From positions 165,720-229,719 of the forward strand of contig PJFB01000007.1 in NCBI GenBank assembly GCA_003574895.1: a stretch of DNA of 64,000 nt, in the 5' to 3' direction. This stretch comes from Geobacter sp. Its GTDB lineage: Bacteria > Desulfobacterota > Desulfuromonadia > Geobacterales > Pseudopelobacteraceae. The notes under the pieces are model-generated. The model was not told the DNA's origin and did no database searches. It was given only the letters and a program-made list of their open reading frames with translations. Shown in pieces: positions 46,603 to 56,315 of this stretch. Every line of letters begins with the position of its first letter. The stretch's first letter is position 1. A program made the position numbers and the translations under genes.

Positions 46603-49600
46603 GCGAACCTGAAGAACCAACCGCACAACAAAAGCTGGATGCGCTGCAAAACCGCGACAGCAACACCCCTGAAGTCGCAAAGATCGAAGCCGCAGGGCAT
46701 ACCGCCAGCACAACGGTCACGGCGGCAACCATCGGCTATGGCGCCGTTGGCGCGGTAAATACCGGCGGTGCCGGGGCATTGGCCTGTTACGCCGCGCCCC
46801 TGGCATCCGGAATTGCCGGGGTTTTGGCCGGAGCCGCCCTGGTCAATCATTTTTCCCTTGATGAAAAACTGCTGGACTTCATGGGCAAACCAAAGATCGC
46901 CAAACCGGGCCCCCAGCCGGCAACCGCCGGCAGTGCCATCGCCCATAGCTCTCCCTTTGCCGGAGCCCTGGGCGGCCTGCTCGCCGGCGTTGTCGTCGGC
47001 GCCCTGTGTGCCGCCGCGGCTGTTGCTGTGGTTGGAACAGGAGGCTTGGCCGCTCCGTTGCTTATCGGCGCCGCTGCCGGTTTGGGCGGCGGCTTTGCCG
47101 GCGCCCTGGTCAACGGCTTTTTTTCCAAAGGCGGCGATGTCACCGGCAAGATAACCAGCGGTTCGCCCAATGTCTTTTTCGAGGGCAAACCGGTTGCCCG
47201 CGTAACCGACAAGGTCAGCTGCAGTAAACACTCCGTACCGCCGCAGATTGCCGAAGGAAGCGATACCATCTCCGTCAACGGCCTGCCGCTGGCCCGCACC
47301 GGCCACAAGACCAGTTGCGGCGCAACCATCCAGGACGGCTGCAATACCATCCATGGCGACAGCACCACCGGACAATACGGCCCCATAGACTCCCAGATGT
47401 CGGTGGCGCAACAGGCCATCGTATCCCTGGCCGAAGTGGCGCTCTGCTTCAGCGCCGTCCGTTTCAGAAGTTCCAAACTGGGCAAAAAGACCTTTGGCGA
47501 ACCGATTGATCCCTCCGACGGCAGTTACGTGGATTTCCGCACCGATTTCGAATACCCCGGCATCCTGCCGTTACGCCTGACCCGCACCTACGCCGGCAAA
47601 GATACGGTTACCGGGCTTCTGGGCAATAAATGGCTCTGCAACTGGTCGCAACGGCTGGTTTACGACCCCAATGTGCCGACTGCCAACCTTGAGGATAGCA
47701 CTGGCGAGGTGCTCCAGTTCGCACTGGGCCAGGCCCCTGAATTCACCTCCCGCAACCTGAAAGCCCCCCATTACCACCTGAGCGGCACACGGCAAGCCGC
47801 CCGCCTGTTCGACACCCGCAGCCAACAGACGCTGGTCTTTGAAACAACAGAAGTAAACCCCGACACCGGACGCCTGAGCGCCATTGAGGACCGCAACGGC
47901 AACCGCATCGACTTCATCTACGAAGGAAACCATCTACGCCGTGTCGTGCATAGTGACGGCACCACCTTTCACATCACCATCACGGCTCAGGGCACAATTG
48001 CAACCATAGCAACCGAAGAGAGCGGCCGACTCCAACCGCTGGTGCAGTACAGCTACACCACAACAGGAGAACTGGCCGGCGTGCAGGGCCTGTTCAGCAG
48101 CGACTTCCACTACGGCTACACCACGGAAGGGTGGCTCAACCACTGGCACGACAGCGGCGCCACCTCGGTCGATCTGGAATACGACACCCAAGGCCGCGTC
48201 ATTGCCACCCGCACGCCGGACGGCATGTACAACGACCGCTTTGCCTACTTCCCCGATGAGAAGAAAACGGAATACTACGATGCCACCGGCAGCCGCACCA
48301 CCCACTGGTTCAACAGCAACGACCTGCTGATCCGCGAACAGGACGGGCTGGGCAACATCACCACCCATGAGATCGACGGCCTGGACCGCACACTCTCCAC
48401 CACCGACGCCCTGGGGCGCACCATCAGCTACGACTACGACCCCTACGGCAACATGACCGGCGAAACCGACTGGACCGGTCGCACCACCAAGCTGGCCTAC
48501 GACAAGCAAGGTCTGCTAACGCAAATCGATTACCCGGACGGCACCTCGTCCTCCTGGAAATACGACCGCAACGGCAACCTACTTGAAGCAACGGCACCCG
48601 ACGGCACAACCAGCAAATTCAGCTACGACAGCAACGGCCGCCTCATCTCCGAAACCGGGCCGGACGGTACAGCCAGCCGCATCTCCTACGACCAGCAGGG
48701 CCGCCTGGCATCGTGGCGCAACGCCATGGGTGAAACCACCGGCTTTGAGCTGGACCGCTGGGGACGGCTGCTCAAAGCCACCGACCCGGCGGGCCACAGC
48801 ACTTGCTACGAATACAGCAGGACCTTGGACAACCCGCGCGGCAACGTAAGCCGCATCATCCACCCGGACAACGGCGAGGAAAGCTTTAGCTACGACAACG
48901 AAGGACTGCCCAAAACCCACATCGCACCGGAAGGGCAGACCACCCGCTACCAACATGGCGCCTTCGACCTGTTGCACAGCGTCACCGACCCCAAGGGATA
49001 CAGCACTCAGCTCGCTTACGACAACGCGGCAAGATTAAAACGGATCACCAACGCCCAGGGCCAGAACTGGGACTACAGCTACGACCTGGCCGGCCGCCTG
49101 ATCCAGGAAATCGACTGGGCCGGAAGAAGAACCACCTACATCAGGGACGCCATCGGCCGGGTACTCACCAAAGGCCTGCCCGATGGCGGCGAACAGCACC
49201 TGACCTGGGACGATCTGGACCGGATCGTTGCCGTAGCTACCGAAAAGCAGCGCATCACCTATGAATACGACCAAGCAGACCGTCTCATCAGGGCCGCCAC
49301 CTGGACCACAACCAACAGACTTCCGGAAAGCGACCTCCGGTTCAGCTACGACGACAAAGGCCGCCTGGCAAAAGAGATCCAGAACGGCGCAACCATAGAA
49401 TACAAATACGACACAACAGGCCGCCGCCTCAGCCGCAAAAGCGACAGCGGCGAAACTGCATACGCCTATGACCTGCTGGGACAATTCACAGGGCTGAACA
49501 GCAACGGCCACACCCTCAACTTCACCAGAAACTCGCTGGGCCTGGAAACGGAGCGCCACTACCACCAGCAAGAAACCGCACAACTCGATGCCTTTGCCCT

Positions 49601-51029
49601 GAAACAGACCTACGACCCCTGCGGCAGGCTGGCCAGCCAACTGGCCGGGCAGAAAACCGATCATCCCACCCCTGCCCATGAAAAACTCGCTGAAATCTCC
49701 CGCAAATACAGCTGGGACAAATCCGGCAGACTGGTAGGGGTAAAAGACAACAAACGGGGCACCAGCAACTACCAATACGACCCCAGAGACCAGGTCAACC
49801 AGATCATTCGCATCACCGGCCTCAATAAACAGACAGAAGAACAATACAGCTACGATGCCACCATGAACCTGGCCTCCGGCAAGGGAGAACAGCACCGGTA
49901 CGAAAACGGCACCATCAGGACAATCGGGCAGAACAGCTACCGTTACGACATCAGAGGCCGGCTCAGGGAAAAGCGGGTGGTGAAGAACGGCTTCCGCCCC
50001 AAAAGCTGGCATTACAGATGGGATGACTTTGACCGGCTGACGGAGACCCACACGCCGGATGGCTCAATCTGGAAATACAGCTACGATGCCTTTGGCAGAA
50101 GGATAAAGAAGGAATGTATCAAGGCTGGTGAGCAAACAAGACAGCAGAGCACAACGTATATCTGGCAGGGCGCCACGCTGGCGGAAGAACAGACAACCAT
50201 CGGCACAGCAACCGAAGTAACAAGATGGCACTTCGAGCCGGGCACGTTCCATTCGATAGCCAAGGAGACAGGCGGCAACTTCTACCCGATAGTAACCGAC
50301 CACCTGGGCACGCCCAAGGAGTTGTTCGATACCAACGGCAATTGCGTCTGGCTGGCGGAACAAGGCCTGTGGGGTGCGACCGAGGTTTCCTTTGCCAAGA
50401 AGGCCGAAAACTATAAACCGATTGTTGATTGCAACCTGCGATTCCAGAACCAGTGGGAGGACAAGGAAACCGGGCTATACTATAACCTGAACCGGTATTA
50501 TGATCCGGACAGCGGGCAATATCTGTCAACAGACCCGATTGGCCTGCAAGGCGGACTGAGGACCCACGGCTATGTCCATGATCCGATGCAGTGGGTCGAT
50601 CCGTTGGGGTTGGAGGGGTGTGGGAAAAGTGAGGTATTTCGAACTGGCGCTAACATAACACCACGAAGTGACGCATTAAAATATAGAACAATTGGTAGGG
50701 GCGGGCGTACATTCGTTTCTAAACCGAGTGAGATTACAAAAATTATTGGGAAATTACCAAAGGATGATCGCGTGAGAATTTCGAGTGCGCAAGCCCGTGC
50801 TCTAGAAAACTCTCTGGGGCTCAAACCAAACTCGTTAGAACCAATAAACATCTTATCCATCGTCAAGAATGTTCCTAATCGTGCACCAGTCTCTCCTATA
50901 ACTGGAAACGCATTATTTAAGGGTGGTGGAGCAGGTCTTCCAGGTGGTGGATCTGAACTTACGATCCAAGGGATTCCAAGTGCAGGTGGACCAGGGATTC
51001 GGCAAATAATTTTGGAGGTAGGCCCATGA
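46599..51029 (+). CDS. rhs: PAAR-domain Rhs polymorphic toxin effector
   Basis: A 1476-residue T6SS effector. In order: a short pre-transmembrane segment (TPEVAKIEAAGHTAS); two hydrophobic regions (about 45-85 and 118-178); a PAAR tip domain (about 180-262) with VTDKVSCSKHSVPP, ARTGHKTSCGATI and GCNTIHGD; and a YD-repeat Rhs shell (about 300-1290) with dozens of YDxxGR-type units. The core end reads GLYYNLNRYYDPDSGQYLST, then DPIGL at about 1312 and VDPLGL 20 residues on, the aspartyl self-cleavage type. The last about 139 residues form the toxin domain, which I do not recognise. The DNA turns sharply AT-rich after about 50625, as expected for a swapped toxin tip. Confidence 0.95.
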   Translation: MSEPEEPTAQQKLDALQNRDSNTPEVAKIEAAGHTASTTVTAATIGYGAVGAVNTGGAGALACYAAPLASGIAGVLAGAALVNHFSLDEKLLDFMGKPKIAKPGPQPATAGSAIAHSSPFAGALGGLLAGVVVGALCAAAAVAVVGTGGLAAPLLIGAAAGLGGGFAGALVNGFFSKGGDVTGKITSGSPNVFFEGKPVARVTDKVSCSKHSVPPQIAEGSDTISVNGLPLARTGHKTSCGATIQDGCNTIHGDSTTGQYGPIDSQMSVAQQAIVSLAEVALCFSAVRFRSSKLGKKTFGEPIDPSDGSYVDFRTDFEYPGILPLRLTRTYAGKDTVTGLLGNKWLCNWSQRLVYDPNVPTANLEDSTGEVLQFALGQAPEFTSRNLKAPHYHLSGTRQAARLFDTRSQQTLVFETTEVNPDTGRLSAIEDRNGNRIDFIYEGNHLRRVVHSDGTTFHITITAQGTIATIATEESGRLQPLVQYSYTTTGELAGVQGLFSSDFHYGYTTEGWLNHWHDSGATSVDLEYDTQGRVIATRTPDGMYNDRFAYFPDEKKTEYYDATGSRTTHWFNSNDLLIREQDGLGNITTHEIDGLDRTLSTTDALGRTISYDYDPYGNMTGETDWTGRTTKLAYDKQGLLTQIDYPDGTSSSWKYDRNGNLLEATAPDGTTSKFSYDSNGRLISETGPDGTASRISYDQQGRLASWRNAMGETTGFELDRWGRLLKATDPAGHSTCYEYSRTLDNPRGNVSRIIHPDNGEESFSYDNEGLPKTHIAPEGQTTRYQHGAFDLLHSVTDPKGYSTQLAYDNAARLKRITNAQGQNWDYSYDLAGRLIQEIDWAGRRTTYIRDAIGRVLTKGLPDGGEQHLTWDDLDRIVAVATEKQRITYEYDQADRLIRAATWTTTNRLPESDLRFSYDDKGRLAKEIQNGATIEYKYDTTGRRLSRKSDSGETAYAYDLLGQFTGLNSNGHTLNFTRNSLGLETERHYHQQETAQLDAFALKQTYDPCGRLASQLAGQKTDHPTPAHEKLAEISRKYSWDKSGRLVGVKDNKRGTSNYQYDPRDQVNQIIRITGLNKQTEEQYSYDATMNLASGKGEQHRYENGTIRTIGQNSYRYDIRGRLREKRVVKNGFRPKSWHYRWDDFDRLTETHTPDGSIWKYSYDAFGRRIKKECIKAGEQTRQQSTTYIWQGATLAEEQTTIGTATEVTRWHFEPGTFHSIAKETGGNFYPIVTDHLGTPKELFDTNGNCVWLAEQGLWGATEVSFAKKAENYKPIVDCNLRFQNQWEDKETGLYYNLNRYYDPDSGQYLSTDPIGLQGGLRTHGYVHDPMQWVDPLGLEGCGKSEVFRTGANITPRSDALKYRTIGRGGRTFVSKPSEITKIIGKLPKDDRVRISSAQARALENSLGLKPNSLEPINILSIVKNVPNRAPVSPITGNALFKGGGAGLPGGGSELTIQGIPSAGGPGIRQIILEVGP

Positions 51030-51472
51030 AGAAACCTCAACAAGTAGTTAGAGATGGTTGGAACTTAGAGTGCATATTCTGCAAAGAAGCTATACGCTAT
51101 ACTTATTTAGTAAATTGGTTGCTTCCAGCTCCTTTTTTTTATTCTGATAAAAGCAATGATGTTTTGCTACGAAAAAGTGATGAACTAGTCGCGCAAAAAC
51201 TTTGTGAAAATAACAAGCCAGAACTTACTGAATTAGAAAAACTCTGGCATGTTTTTTTAGAATCTGCACCTCCTGCTCCAAATGGTGGTCATTTTTCTTT
51301 TTGGTCAAATGTAAAATGTCCTTTTTGTAAAAAGGAATTCCCATACAACAATGGTATACGTGATTTAAATGTACGAATTTATGAATCAAAAATAGTGTTA
51401 ATTGATGGGGCAATTGTGGTTGGTGACGATAATAAAGAAACTTGGCAAATCAAAGTAAATCTGACTCATTGA
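51026..51472 (+). CDS. Candidate immunity protein for the Rhs toxin
   Basis: A 148-residue cytosolic protein whose ATG overlaps the rhs stop by 4 nt, the standard place for a cognate immunity gene. Two zinc-finger-like Cys pairs are visible: ECIFCKEAIRY near residue 16 and VKCPFCKKEF near 98. The family is not recognised. The AT-rich composition matches the toxin tip and not the Rhs core, so toxin end and immunity gene were probably acquired together. Confidence 0.75.
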   Translation: MKKPQQVVRDGWNLECIFCKEAIRYTYLVNWLLPAPFFYSDKSNDVLLRKSDELVAQKLCENNKPELTELEKLWHVFLESAPPAPNGGHFSFWSNVKCPFCKKEFPYNNGIRDLNVRIYESKIVLIDGAIVVGDDNKETWQIKVNLTH

Positions 51473-51537
51473 AATAATTTACAAGGTTTAGACATTGATA
51501 TCTTGACAGTATCAAATACAGAAAGCTCTTTTAAAGA

Positions 51538-52020
51538 ATGAAACAGAGGGCAGCCCACGACATTGGACATAAGGAAATGAAAAAACCCCAGATGCTCAGC
51601 CTAGCTACAATAAGAAAACGAGTTAAAGAGCTAGCAAAGTTGGTCAATGCACCCAAAGAGTTGACTAGAGTGGCTGGTAGTCCGGATTGGATGGGAGGTA
51701 TGTATGTTGAAGTTGATGACAAAGGATATCATTATGTAAATTCTGAGCGCGGCAAGGAATATGAAAGGCATACCACGAAAGATATTCAAGAATTATTGTA
51801 TTGGTTACTTAAAGATATTACGAGTCAGATCGCCTCAGATCATGAATTATTAAATAGGATACTTTACGCTGATTCACGAAGGTTATGGTTCAAAAAATGG
51901 GTTGAGCTGATGGGTATAATCGATCCAGAATTTCAAAATAAATTAGAAGTTGAGTTAAATCAAACTTTGAAAGAGGCTCCATACAGGGATGAGAAAGGCT
52001 ATAAAGATGTAAGTGGTTAA
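51538..52020 (+). CDS. Imm63-like orphan immunity protein
   Basis: A 160-residue cytosolic protein resembling Imm63: YHYVNSERGKEYERHTTKDI, ELLYWLLKDITSQIASDHEL and SRRLWFKKWVELMG follow the family's pattern. ATG 51577 (MKKPQMLSL) is an alternative start; neither has a good ribosome site. No toxin gene lies directly upstream, so it appears to be a retained immunity gene from an earlier Rhs tip or protection against relatives. Confidence 0.65.
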   Translation: MKQRAAHDIGHKEMKKPQMLSLATIRKRVKELAKLVNAPKELTRVAGSPDWMGGMYVEVDDKGYHYVNSERGKEYERHTTKDIQELLYWLLKDITSQIASDHELLNRILYADSRRLWFKKWVELMGIIDPEFQNKLEVELNQTLKEAPYRDEKGYKDVSG

Positions 52021-52088
52021 AATGATAATTCATAGGAGTCAGGCACTGACATCCTTAACTTATTGTCGTTGTACCTGGAGGAATACCT

Positions 52089-52433
52089 ATGGGGCCAGCA
52101 CAATGCAAAATTCACGGAGTACATGAATTTACATTGACATCACCTCTGATCTCATTTGCTATAGAGCAAAAAGATGCTTTAAAAAATATTATTATATGCC
52201 CAATTAAAATTGAATCATATGGTAAGGTTTTTGAGTATTATGTTGACTCTCATTTTTTACAACAATTTGGAATTCAAATTGATAACCATTTTATCTATTT
52301 TAAAGACAGGAATAAAGAGACTAAACAACTTAATGATCGGCTGATAATTCGCCGTATTATTAGAGACATGATAAGCGTATGTCCAATCTGCTTACAAGTT
52401 GTTATTTCTGAACTATCATCAAATGATCTCTAA
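52089..52433 (+). CDS. Small Cys-containing protein, candidate orphan immunity
   Basis: A 114-residue cytosolic protein. It has an opening CKIHGVHEFTLTSPL and a closing MISVCPICLQVVISEL, a CxxH...CPxC pattern suggesting one zinc site, as in several small immunity families found behind Rhs genes. I cannot name the family. TGGAGG precedes ATG 52089. Very AT-rich, like its neighbours. Confidence 0.6.
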   Translation: MGPAQCKIHGVHEFTLTSPLISFAIEQKDALKNIIICPIKIESYGKVFEYYVDSHFLQQFGIQIDNHFIYFKDRNKETKQLNDRLIIRRIIRDMISVCPICLQVVISELSSNDL

Positions 52434-52554
52434 AATCTCATTGCAGTAGTCCTTATTACTTGCATAAATATGTCAGGAGTCACTAAGTACTGCTACAAAT
52501 ATTCAAAGTCGCGCCTAATCCAGATGCTCCTAGAATAAACCAGTGAGGTAAAAA

Positions 52555-52881
52555 ATGAATAATTATATCGTTCCTGAAATCTCCCTTGATGTCGAAGCAC
52601 TGAAAGACGCATTGGTCCAACAGTTGCCCGCCGGTTACAAGATCAAGATTCCGCCTTTGAACCGCAAATGCCTTCGCATCATCAAATCCTTCGGAATTGT
52701 TTCGGAAGTTAGTCTGAGTCCGGACAAGATCATCGTTCACAATGCCATGCCTATGTATGCAGCACTTGCTACCCTCTTTTGCCTGCCTTTCGGCATATAT
52801 CTTATAGCCAAAATGAAGGATGGAGAAGCGCTCAGATCTTCGGTTCACGATATTATTACACGTACTACGAAGAAACAGTGA
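52555..52881 (+). CDS. Hypothetical protein with one membrane helix
   Basis: A 108-residue protein: an N-terminal soluble part (PAGYKIKIPPLNRKCLRIIK), a short hydrophobic segment (YAALATLFCLPFGIYLIAK) at about 72-91 and a basic end. GAGG precedes ATG 52555. Its base composition is closer to the core tss genes than to the AT-rich genes just upstream. Function unknown; possibly another immunity gene or a T6SS accessory. Confidence 0.55.
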   Translation: MNNYIVPEISLDVEALKDALVQQLPAGYKIKIPPLNRKCLRIIKSFGIVSEVSLSPDKIIVHNAMPMYAALATLFCLPFGIYLIAKMKDGEALRSSVHDIITRTTKKQ

Positions 52882-53089
52882 CAAGAAAGATCAAGCGACA
52901 ATTCCAGTTAAATACGACCATAAACACTCCATTCAATTTCACCCCCCATACAGAAACCCACCCTGATTGAAGCCCTGCTGAAAAAGTATTCGGTCAATTA
53001 TTCTCCAGATTATTTTATTAATTTTCTCTTATTTTATATCATCTTATGTTATTGTCTCCCGCATAAAATTCTTGAAGGGAAGAAGACCA

Positions 53090-53557
53090 ATGGCAACCAT
53101 ACTCAACCGGAATATCCGCTTAATGCTGCTCATCGGCTCAGTACTGATGATGTCGGCGTGCACAAAAGTCAACACCGCAGATACTGTTGCCGCAAAAACC
53201 GATGAAACAGCCCGCGCCACCATGGATAAGGGGAAATCGGATTCATCCCATTCCCTGCAACAAACCGGCGCAACGCCTGCGGCGACTGAACAGGTCAATT
53301 CCGCAGATAAAGCGGCTACAGTCAATACCAACCTCCCCAAGACAGTCACCTCAAGAATCACACCGAAAGAACCCTTCGTGAACGTCAGGAAAGCCCCTTC
53401 GCTAAAAAGCAGGCCCAGGGCCGTGCTGGCTGGTGGCCAGCATGTAGAGATACTGGAAGAAAAGAATGATTGGGTAAAAATCAAATGGCAGAAAGGTAAT
53501 GCCGTGAAGCAGGGTTGGCTAAAGAAGAGATTTGTGGAAAGCTCGGCCGAAAAATAG
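53090..53557 (+). CDS. SH3-domain lipoprotein
   Basis: A 155-residue lipoprotein. The signal ends VLMMSAC, followed by a Thr/Ala/Ser-rich spacer and a bacterial SH3 domain (about 92-150: PFVNVRKAPSLKSRPRAVLA, then GQHVEILEEKNDWVKIKW and QGWLKKRFVE). Bacterial SH3 domains often bind peptidoglycan or its stem peptides. ATG 53090 follows a purine-rich GAAGGGAAGAAG stretch. It lies between the immunity-type genes and clpV; since TssL has no wall-binding domain, this could provide it, an inference only. Confidence 0.75.
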   Translation: MATILNRNIRLMLLIGSVLMMSACTKVNTADTVAAKTDETARATMDKGKSDSSHSLQQTGATPAATEQVNSADKAATVNTNLPKTVTSRITPKEPFVNVRKAPSLKSRPRAVLAGGQHVEILEEKNDWVKIKWQKGNAVKQGWLKKRFVESSAEK

Positions 53558-53641
53558 CGCGACTGCGGCCAAAACTGGTTGGTACGTCCGACGCTGCTGC
53601 CCGGATGCAAAAACAAATCACCTGCAAAGGAATAGCCCCGC

Positions 53642-56308
53642 ATGCTCACCGTTGACATCAAAAACCTGCTCAATCTGCTGACAGCCCACTGCACCCGCGC
53701 CTTGGAAGGGGCGGCCGGTCTCTGCGTTTCTCGCACTCACTACGAGGTAACGGTGGAACACCTGCTGGCCAGACTCCTGGAAGACCCCCAGGGCGACCTG
53801 CCGCTGATCCTGCGCCATTTCGACGTCGATCCGGCCGCGGTCATACGGGGAGTGGAGCAGACCATCGAGCGGTTGAACACGGGCAACGGCGGCAAGCCGG
53901 TGTTCTCGCCGGTGCTGATCCAATGGTTGCAGGATGCCTGGCTGATCTCCTCCATTGATCTTGCGGACGACCGCATCCGTTCCGGGGCTTTGCTGGCCGC
54001 TTTGCTGGCTAAGCCGCTCCAGTTGGCCGAAGGAAACTACGTGGACAGCCTGCGTGCCATCAGCCGGGATACGCTGCTGAAGCAGTTCGGCGGGATTGTG
54101 CATAGTTCCATCGAAAATACCGCTGCCGGGAAAAGGCCGGTTCTGGAAGAGACAGCCCCAACCGGCGCCACTGCTTTGAAAAAGTTCTGCACCGATTTCA
54201 CCTGTAAAGCCGCAGCCGGAGAGATCGACCCGGTCTTTGGACGGGACACGGAAATCTCCCAGATGATCGACATCCTGGCGAGACGGCGCAAGAACAATCC
54301 CATCGTGGTCGGAGAAGCCGGGGTCGGGAAAACCGCAGTGGTGGAAGGGCTGGCCCTGCGTATTGTTCAGGGCGATGTCCCGGATCTTTTGCGCGGCGTT
54401 TCCATCCTTGGGCTCGACATGGGACTGCTGCAGGCCGGTGCCGGGGTGAAGGGCGAATTCGAGAATCGCCTAAAATCGGTGATCAGTGAAATAAAGGCTT
54501 CACCAAAACCGATTATCCTCTTTATCGACGAGGCCCACACCATGATCGGCGCCGGAGCCCAGGCAGGCGGCGGCGATGCCGCCAATCTGCTGAAACCGGC
54601 CCTGGCTCGGGGGGAATTGCGCACTATCGCCGCCACAACCTGGTCGGAATACAAAAAATACTTTGAAAAAGATGCCGCCCTGGCCCGCCGTTTTCAGCCG
54701 GTCAAGTTGGACGAGCCGTCGGTGGAGACAGCAGTGCTGATTCTGCGCGGCTTGAAGGATAAATATGAAGAAGCGCACGGAGTGGTTGTGCGCGATGATG
54801 CCATTATCGCTGCCGCCGAGCTTTCCGGCAGATACATCTCCGGACGGCAATTGCCGGACAAGGCGGTGGATCTGCTGGACACCAGCGCTGCCCGCATAAA
54901 AATCCTGTTGACCTCCAAGCCGTCTGCAGTCGAAGACCTGGAGCGATCCATTCAAGCTCTGGAGCGGGAGAAGAAGGCACTGGAAAGAGACGGCCTGCAC
55001 GGGGCAACGATTGAGCCAGTGCGTAAACAGGGGTTGGAGGAACAGCTCGGCAAACTGGGTACGGCACTGAACGATTTGACCGTGCGCTGGAAGAAAGAGC
55101 AGGAGCTGGCTCACCGTCTGGTGGAATGTCGCAAGGAGTTGTGTCTTCAAGCAGCCCAAGACGGTGTGGAAGAGCGGACAAAGGAGCTAAAGGGTGAAAT
55201 TGCAGCCCTGACTGCCAGTTTGACGCAACTTCAGGCCGGTTCCCCGCTGGTCCGGATCGAGGTTGATCCTGATGTAGTCGCCAAGGTGGTATCCGACTGG
55301 ACCGGTATCCCGCTTGGCAAAGTGCTGCGTGATCAGGCAAACAACGTCATGAATCTGGAGAACGACCTGAAGAAACGGGTCAAGGGACAGGACGAGGCCA
55401 TCCGGATGATCGGCGAGACGATTCGCGCCGCCAAGGCCGGCCTGAACGATCCGAGCCGCCCCCAAGGCATCTTCCTGCTTGTCGGGCCTTCCGGCGTCGG
55501 AAAGACCGAGACCGCCCTGGCCGTGGCAGATCTTCTGTTCGGCGGCGACCGTTTTCTGACGACAATCAATATGAGCGAGTTTCAGGAGGCGCATACCGTC
55601 AGTCGCCTGATCGGGTCGCCTCCCGGCTATGTCGGCTTTGGCGAAGGTGGAGTGCTGACCGAGGCCGTCCGCAGGCAGCCTTATTCCGTGGTACTGATGG
55701 ATGAGGTGGAAAAGGCGCATCTGGACGTAGTCAACCTGTTCTACCAGGTTTTTGACAAGGGAAGCCTCTCCGATGGCGAGGGGCGTGAAATCGATTTCAA
55801 AAATACCGTACTTTTCCTGACCAGCAACCTGGCATCCGATGTTGTCAGCCAGTTATGCTCAGGTGCTGAAAGGCCGACAGCAGGGACATTGGCCGAGGCT
55901 ATCAGGCCCATTCTTTCCCGTCATTTCAAGCCGGCCCTGCTGGCACGCATGACGGTCACCCCATTTTTCCTGCTCGATCCAAGCTTTATGAAGGAAATTG
56001 TCACACTCCGGCTGAAAAAACTCGCGGCCCGTCTGTTTGAAAGCAACAAAATGCAGCTTTCCTATACCGGCGAGGTGGTGGAATGCATAGCAGACCGTTG
56101 CACTGAAGTGGAGACCGGAGCCAGAAATATCGACCACATAATGCGCGGTACTATCCTGCCGCAACTTTCGGAAAAAATTCTTACGCAGATGGGAAATGGC
56201 AAATTGCCTGCTTCAGTCCAGTTGGGAGTAGGGACGGACGGTAATTTCAGTTTTGCTTTCTCGGATCGGATAAAACCGGCAAAATCGAAGAAAAAGAGAG
56301 CACGATGA
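53642..56308 (+). CDS. clpV: T6SS sheath-recycling AAA+ ATPase ClpV (TssH)
   Basis: An 888-residue double-AAA+ unfoldase that disassembles contracted TssBC sheaths. A Clp N-domain (LTAHCTRALEGAAGLCVSRT) is followed by D1 with Walker A VGEAGVGKTAVVEG and IILFIDEAHTMIG. A middle coiled-coil domain comes next (about 410-520), then D2 with LLVGPSGVGKTETALAV and VVLMDEVEKAHLDV. Pattern and length match the ClpV branch. It closes the T6SS locus. Confidence 0.96.
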   Translation: MLTVDIKNLLNLLTAHCTRALEGAAGLCVSRTHYEVTVEHLLARLLEDPQGDLPLILRHFDVDPAAVIRGVEQTIERLNTGNGGKPVFSPVLIQWLQDAWLISSIDLADDRIRSGALLAALLAKPLQLAEGNYVDSLRAISRDTLLKQFGGIVHSSIENTAAGKRPVLEETAPTGATALKKFCTDFTCKAAAGEIDPVFGRDTEISQMIDILARRRKNNPIVVGEAGVGKTAVVEGLALRIVQGDVPDLLRGVSILGLDMGLLQAGAGVKGEFENRLKSVISEIKASPKPIILFIDEAHTMIGAGAQAGGGDAANLLKPALARGELRTIAATTWSEYKKYFEKDAALARRFQPVKLDEPSVETAVLILRGLKDKYEEAHGVVVRDDAIIAAAELSGRYISGRQLPDKAVDLLDTSAARIKILLTSKPSAVEDLERSIQALEREKKALERDGLHGATIEPVRKQGLEEQLGKLGTALNDLTVRWKKEQELAHRLVECRKELCLQAAQDGVEERTKELKGEIAALTASLTQLQAGSPLVRIEVDPDVVAKVVSDWTGIPLGKVLRDQANNVMNLENDLKKRVKGQDEAIRMIGETIRAAKAGLNDPSRPQGIFLLVGPSGVGKTETALAVADLLFGGDRFLTTINMSEFQEAHTVSRLIGSPPGYVGFGEGGVLTEAVRRQPYSVVLMDEVEKAHLDVVNLFYQVFDKGSLSDGEGREIDFKNTVLFLTSNLASDVVSQLCSGAERPTAGTLAEAIRPILSRHFKPALLARMTVTPFFLLDPSFMKEIVTLRLKKLAARLFESNKMQLSYTGEVVECIADRCTEVETGARNIDHIMRGTILPQLSEKILTQMGNGKLPASVQLGVGTDGNFSFAFSDRIKPAKSKKKRAR

Positions 56309-56315
56309 TTGAGGA

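Noticed and set aside
47500..50500. Rhs YD repeats as a DNA tandem repeat
   Set aside because: The repetition is at protein level with degenerate DNA; it belongs to the Rhs shell fold and is not a separate repeat element.
46425..50529. Several long minus-strand frames opposite the rhs gene
   Set aside because: Shadows caused by biased third positions of the repeat-rich Rhs core; no ribosome sites or family features.
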